From: Siphonodentalium dalli
Taxonomy: Eukaryota; Mollusca; Scaphopoda; Gadilida; Siphonodentaliidae
Assembly: GCA_032622095.1 (NCBI GenBank)
Contig: CP136061.1
Location: forward strand, 251,731,582-251,795,581
Length of the DNA: 64,000 bases
Direction of reading: 5' to 3'
In this document: piece after piece, positions 60,878-64,000 of the stretch
Layout: each line of letters opens with the position of its first letter
How positions within the stretch are numbered: the stretch's first letter is position 1
Translations under genes and position numbers: made by a program
Notes under the pieces: generated by a model
What the model was told of the DNA's origin: nothing
What the model saw: the letters and a program-made list of their open reading frames with translations, nothing else
Databases searched by the model: none

Positions 60878-60945
60878 ACTAAATCCTGAAAAATTACCTA
60901 TAATTCTGCTGTGGTTAAGGAGTCGATTATTAGGGCATTACTGTA
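60878..60945 (-). mobile_element. Half copy of the CAGTAATG palindromic MITE
   Basis: 'taaatcctgaaaaattacc', 'ctgctgtggttaa' and 'gggcattactgta' match one arm of the 49342 palindromes. Confidence 0.65.
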
Positions 60946-61106
60946 TATGACTCAGTGTATCAACATATCATGAACCATATACATCACACTCCATAATGCG
61001 GTTGTGTCACATCATGTTCTCATTAGTTATATATCACATTATCCGTGTGCATGTTTCCAACGCTGCCGAATTTCAACACACAATGTGTATACAGTTATGC
61101 CCTGTG

Positions 61107-61173
61107 CCAATGCATTCTCTTATATATGCGAGTCGACCATAGGTCGCCTCGCATATATAAGAGAATGCATTGG
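61107..61173. repeat. 67-bp hairpin unit, solo copy
   Basis: Essentially identical to the units at 41196 and 41397, flanked by the usual 'ccctgtg' on the left and 'cctaa' on the right, but with no surrounding terminal repeats visible. Confidence 0.85.
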
Positions 61174-61316
61174 CCTAAAAACTTAAAATATTGCCAAGCA
61201 TAGTGTGTGTAGAGGAGACATTGCAACATAGCCTGTGTGTTTTGTGTCCAGCAGTATTGCGTGAACGATTCTTTTGACAAATATGTTTTAAGCCGTTTTT
61301 TGCTCTTATCCTCATT

Positions 61317-61470
61317 TGACTTTTCCAAAAGGCCTCTGGTCTACCTGCCGGCATCTCACTTTGACTTGTTTTTGTCATTCTGGTGTGCCAGGTTTGGTGT
61401 TCACTACGTCTCGGACAACGTGTTACCTGGTCAGACACCCACTTAGCAAATATTGCTTACACATAAAAAC
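61317..61470 (+). repeat. Dispersed repeat, copy 2
   Basis: Same order of words as 16510-16655. Confidence 0.65.
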
Positions 61471-61549
61471 TCTATGCTTTGTCTGGACAATAACTTTGCA
61501 TTTGGAAAAAGAATAGCACTGCGTTCCCAAACCAAGGGCTCGATATTGG

Positions 61550-62067
61550 TGTATATTTACACACTAAGTGTTGTCATCACTAAATCCAGCATTCTGATTG
61601 GTCGGCGCCCACGTGGCTAGTTGCAGTTATTTATCGGTGAATGCGCAACGCCTCATAACACCAAGCTAATAACACCATCGATACGTCATTAGGTTTGGAA
61701 AGACGAAGGCATAATGTTTTGGGCGCATTTGGACTCGCGCAGGATTGACTTAATACATCATCGGGTTTCAATATGAAGAGAAATTGTTCCTATTAACTTT
61801 TGGCAAGGGTGCTATTGGGTATTTTGGGCTGATCTTGTCACGATACACTTTTCGATTTAAATATATTGACAAAAGTGGCTTCTTCGCTAAATGTATATAA
61901 ATATAAGGATTAACTGTCATGTGGACTATTTTTATGGAGATATAACGGTGAGGTAAGTGGTCATAACTTGTATGTAAAACCCTTCGGGTTTTACACAAGT
62001 TATGTCCACTTACCTCACCGTTACATCTCCATAAAAACAGTCCACATGACAGTTAATCCTTATATAA
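61550..62067 (+). repeat. 0.52-kb hairpin repeat, copy 2
   Basis: Partner of 53868-54384, including the terminal hairpin (about 61906-62067). Confidence 0.85.
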
Positions 62068-62699
62068 GCAGCTCGATTTTGGTGTATAAGCAGCTGTATA
62101 TTAAAGACATATTATGTACTTATACGGGTGCGTGAAACTAATAAGTTAGTATTCAGGCACTATGTCAACTGGTGGAATATAGCATTATAGTAACATCGCC
62201 GAAATTTTCAAACAAATTGACCTTACCACTCCATAGAAAACATCGTCTGAACTACGCGCAATTGTAAATATTTACTTCTTGATTCGGGACGCTACTATCT
62301 GCGATAAGCCAACGAAAACGATTTCGCCATCGAGAGTCAATGTATTTAATTCATATATAAGAATGACGGTGTTTGTTGTCAATTTGGATATAATTTAATT
62401 AATATTTGTTAAAAATTCTACTTTGAGCAAGATTATTCTCCATTTCTATTTGATCACCCTACCAGAGTGTTTCACATCACTTTAACAAATCGGAGAAAAC
62501 TAGTACAATTGAAGTGAAAAGTCACCAGTAAGTTACTGCGGTTAATGTTGAGCTACTAATATCACATGGACTGTGCACATGTATTTGTTGACTATCGTTG
62601 TTGTGAAAGATCACAAAATCAGGTAACACAATCCAGGGCGCTGGGTAGATGTAAGCAAATAAGGACCCACCGTAGCGCGCAAGAATACAGTTATCTCCC

Positions 62700-62888
62700 T
62701 CTCGTTGTTTGGCCGTCAAGGAAGAGTCGCTAGACTTCAACTAAGACTGTGCTTTAAAGACAGTATGCCGAATCCAACCAAACCAATTCATCAATCATCA
62801 TCTTCCATCATCGACAACGACTTCGAACCACTCACAACGACTACGACATAGCTTAACGGACTACACTGACATCAGACAGCTGAATTAG
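62700..62888 (+). other. Possible non-coding first exon of a gene to the right
   Basis: Low-T, CA/ACG-rich sequence unlike its surroundings ends 'ctgaattag|gtgagc', a good splice donor (62888/62889). It holds a closed frame of 28 codons (62765-62851) that would be an upstream ORF. No downstream coding exon lies in the window, so this is a weak call. Confidence 0.25.
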
Positions 62889-63499
62889 GTGAGCCATCTT
62901 TATTTAATCCTTCGTTCGCACGTTTGTATTTAATTTAATGTCAGAAAATGACGCAACAATATGCAATTAGAACTTTGAGTTCATCGTAAGAAATTATGTA
63001 AAGTTATAACATTACTTATCGTATAAAGAATGTAGAATGTTCGTCATTTGAGTATAGAAAATAAAAGCGTCCATGAGAACAATGTCTATTAATGTAGGCT
63101 AAGCTGTCGATTTCTATTTTAAATTGACACGCATAGCATTTAATTCCGCATATTGTTTAACCAATAGGACGAACACTAGAGACTTGGCCATAAGTGTTTA
63201 CTTAATATAATTGATTTAATAAGTTTCCAAAAAGACGAATATACCAAAGATTGACATCTCAGAGTTGGAGAAATGTGCCTACACCACAGTCGATACGGTG
63301 TAAAATGGTGGCTATTTAGAGGGTGTGGGGGTGCTTTTACACGGTTAACAGGAATCGTGTATTTGGGGAAATATTATGTAGCACAAATTAGAAAGTCAGT
63401 CCAAACTTTATTTCATGCACACAAAGCCAGTAATACAATACAATATTTTTAAAGTCAATTGATAATGGTTATAAGATATCATTCAAACTTGACCAATTC
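62889..63499. other. Spacer, nothing recognised
   Basis: AT-rich, no motif; intron if the preceding exon is real. Confidence 0.35.
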
Positions 63500-63860
63500 A
63501 GCAGTAATATATATGCCCAGCCTGATTCGGTTACTGCACCCGAAGCGATATGGTGTTCACAAACAAGGGGAGTAATATTTCCAGTCTGTCTCGGTTAATG
63601 TACCCGGAGATATATGGTGTTTACAAACAAGGAGTGTAATATATCCAGTCTGTCTCGGGTAATGTACCCGGATCGATATGGTGTTCACAAACAAGGAGAG
63701 TAATATTTCCAGCCTGTCTCGGGTAATGTACCCGGAGATATATGGTGTTTACAAACAAGGAGAGTAATATATCCAGCCTGTCTCGGGTAATGTACCCGGA
63801 TCGATGTGGTGTTCACAAACAAGGAGAGTAATATTTCCAGCCTGTCTCGGGTTATCCACT
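63500..63860. repeat. Satellite, 64-bp unit in alternating pairs
   Basis: 'gagtaatatttccagcctgt', 'ctcgggtaatgtacccgga' and 'ggtgttcacaaacaagg' recur with starts near 63571, 63633, 63698, 63763 and 63827. Two variants ('agatatatggtgttt' and 'tcgatatggtgttc') alternate, giving a dimer period of about 128 bp. Confidence 0.85.
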
Positions 63861-63889
63861 TGATACTGTTGTTAGCAGCTCACATTCCT

Positions 63890-64000
63890 TGTCTTTAGTT
63901 TCTGGATTCTCACGGTAGTTGAATGCTTTACATGTTGGATGGCTGGATTCTCGCGGTAGTTGAATGCTTTACATGTTGGATGGCCGGATTCTCGCGGTAG
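63890..64000. repeat. Start of a 47-bp tandem repeat, running off the window
   Basis: 'tggattctcgcggtagttga' and 'atgctttacatgttggatgg' repeat at least twice before the sequence ends. Confidence 0.8.

Overview
This is animal nuclear DNA, most likely from a marine invertebrate such as a mollusc or another lophotrochozoan. That placement is an inference. It rests on AT-rich, repeat-dense sequence without bacterial-style gene packing, a GT-AG splice pattern, many short 'acatgtac'-type words, several miniature inverted-repeat transposons, non-LTR and Ty3/gypsy retroelement relics, and one intact gene of a metazoan selenoprotein family.

The one clear host gene is an iodothyronine deiodinase on the + strand (CDS 11060-11806, 248 residues). 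Its apparent stop at 11420-11422 is a TGA inside the family's active-site motif NFGSCS-U-PPF and should be read as selenocysteine (residue 121). The real stop is TAG. A form-2 SECIS hairpin, the RNA signal needed for that recoding, lies on the same strand at 13888-13974, about 2.1 kb past the stop. A 444-bp inverted-repeat transposon (11891-12334) sits between the two. A splice acceptor lies one base before the ATG and a strong donor lies at 8921/8922, which suggests a non-coding first exon and an intron of about 2.1 kb. A poly(A) signal follows the SECIS at 14478.

Nearly everything else is repeats. Left flank (0.4-7 kb): a tandem segmental duplication (438-1660 and 1883-3630) with a TA-flanked MITE in the second copy, then a 2.8-kb element with long inverted termini built of 339-bp tandem units (4081-6907). 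Right of the gene: a LINE 3' fragment on the - strand with a GAT-rich tail (17190-18450). Next is a Ty3/gypsy relic on the - strand, split into 18640-20525 and 28156-29102. The split is caused by a 7.6-kb foldback (palindromic) element at 20526-28155. That element carries nested insertions: a 2.7-kb cluster of 122-bp repeats that is itself an inverted pair (21577-24290), and two copies of one 374-bp TA MITE at different places in the two arms. A diverged relative of the foldback element fills about 29.99-33.5 kb and carries a hAT-like insertion with an 8-bp target duplication.

34.7-42.0 kb is a degenerate 355-bp tandem array that switches orientation near 35.67 kb and is interrupted by a MITE, a 2.6-kb inverted-repeat element containing a LINE fragment, and a hairpin element. 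42-64 kb holds hairpin elements, a TTAA-flanked MITE present twice, three tandem near-perfect palindromes (49342-49824), a 1.08-kb tandem duplication (50376-52230), a duplicated 0.52-kb hairpin repeat, and satellites at 55.5-56.3 and 63.5-64 kb. No other convincing protein-coding gene was found. A possible non-coding first exon ends at 62888. No tRNA, rRNA or CRISPR was seen.
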